From Aerococcaceae bacterium DSM 111176 (GTDB lineage: Bacteria; Bacillota; Bacilli; Lactobacillales; Aerococcaceae): DNA of 64,000 nucleotides. This document shows positions 63,671-64,000 of this stretch, piece after piece. A program made the position numbers and the translations under genes. Within the stretch, counting starts at the first letter, position 1. Each line of letters starts with the position of its first letter. The notes under the pieces are model-generated. The model was not told the DNA's origin and did no database searches. It worked only from the letters and a program-made list of their open reading frames with translations. The stretch spans positions 62,001 to 126,000 of the forward strand of contig JACBXN010000001.1 of the NCBI GenBank assembly GCA_015863215.1, written 5' to 3'.

Positions 63671-63680
63671 GGAGGAAATT

Positions 63681-64000
63681 ATGACAAATAGAGAGAAACA
63701 TTATGCTGATATTTTATTAAGCATCGAAGCTGTTTCATTATCACCTGAAGATCCCTTTACATGGTCTAGTGGGTTAAAAGCCCCAATTTACTGTGATAAC
63801 CGTCTTACAATGAGTTATCCAGAATTATACCGTGATATTGTGAGTGGGTTAGTTGAATTGGTTAAGGAACATTATCCAAATGCTACAGCGATTGCTGGGA
63901 CAGCAACAGCAGGGATTCCACATGCCGCTTTAATTGCAGACCGCTTAGAATTACCAATGGTCTATGTTCGTGATAAAGCTAAAGGGCACGGTAAAGGGAA
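63681..64000 (+). CDS. pyrE: Orotate phosphoribosyltransferase (N-terminal part; cut by window end)
   Basis: The first 106 codons of a transferase that makes OMP from orotate and [20 protein letters not shown] near residue 29 and [18 protein letters not shown] near 74 are hallmarks. GGAGG lies 5 bases from the ATG at 63681. The PRPP-binding loop is beyond the window. Confidence 0.95.
   Translation, partial: MTNREKHYADILLSIEAVSLSPEDPFTWSSGLKAPIYCDNRLTMSYPELYRDIVSGLVELVKEHYPNATAIAGTATAGIPHAALIADRLELPMVYVRDKAKGHGKG

Overview
The window is chromosomal DNA of a low-GC Gram-positive coccus of the order Lactobacillales. The gene orders, the AdcA/AdcC-type zinc importer, a GlnP-type fused amino-acid importer, T-box leaders and AGGAGG ribosome sites all point that way. 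An Aerococcaceae or Carnobacteriaceae relative is my best guess, but the sequence alone does not settle the genus. No rRNA, tRNA, CRISPR array, prophage or insertion sequence was seen. Most genes lie on the minus strand.

Layout. 1-3.4 kb: partial GH13 glycosidase, a DacA-like protein and adenosine deaminase. 3.5-10.3 kb: guaB, then the origin-proximal block DUF1129-ychF-DUF951-parB-parA-rsmG. 10.4-17.9 kb: exonuclease III family protein, NAD(P)HX dehydratase, an esterase-like hydrolase, zinc importer adcABC with a Zur-like operator, a GTPase and a membrane metallopeptidase. 18.4-24.0 kb: 5-oxoprolinase operon (pxpA, NRAMP-like carrier, pxpB, pxpC, accB, accC). 24.7-29.9 kb: an ABC importer with three tandem binding proteins behind a leader-peptide attenuator. 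29.9-41.1 kb: HerA-like ATPase, SanA-like protein, sugar transferase, dipeptidase, T-box-controlled amino-acid importer, methyltransferase and a Pro-rich secreted protein. 41.3-45.4 kb: HAD phosphatase, thioredoxin-like protein and T-box-controlled metY-metA. 45.5-57.3 kb: rplL-rplJ-rplA-rplK, an EEP nuclease and ptsG (with a 300-bp tandem duplication upstream), then nusG-secE-rpmG-sigH-rae1-rlmB-mrnC-cysS. 57.5-61.7 kb: apbE with two FMN reductases, one of them an 882-residue fusion. 62.2-64 kb: VOC protein, then pyrF and a partial pyrE.

Four things stand out. (1) The apbE operon encodes an FMN reductase fused to three PAS-like repeats. Its linkers carry nine copies of an ApbE flavinylation-type motif, which suggests a cytosolic multi-flavin electron relay. 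(2) Four intergenic regions carry tandem dyad arrays with a pitch of almost exactly 41 bp, with occasional units of about 51 bp, one helical turn longer. They have different sequences but the same pitch. (3) Every extracytoplasmic binding protein in the window lacks the lipobox cysteine. Several keep a relic such as LAG-I, LVG-A or LVG-F and instead carry a signal peptidase I-like AxAQ site. (4) The tandem binding-protein operon is preceded by a 17-residue leader peptide rich in Tyr and Phe, with alternating hairpins and a terminator, as in classical ribosome-mediated attenuation.

A DacA homologue has lost all three penicillin-binding motifs. Function calls rest on recognised motifs and family knowledge; no database search was run.
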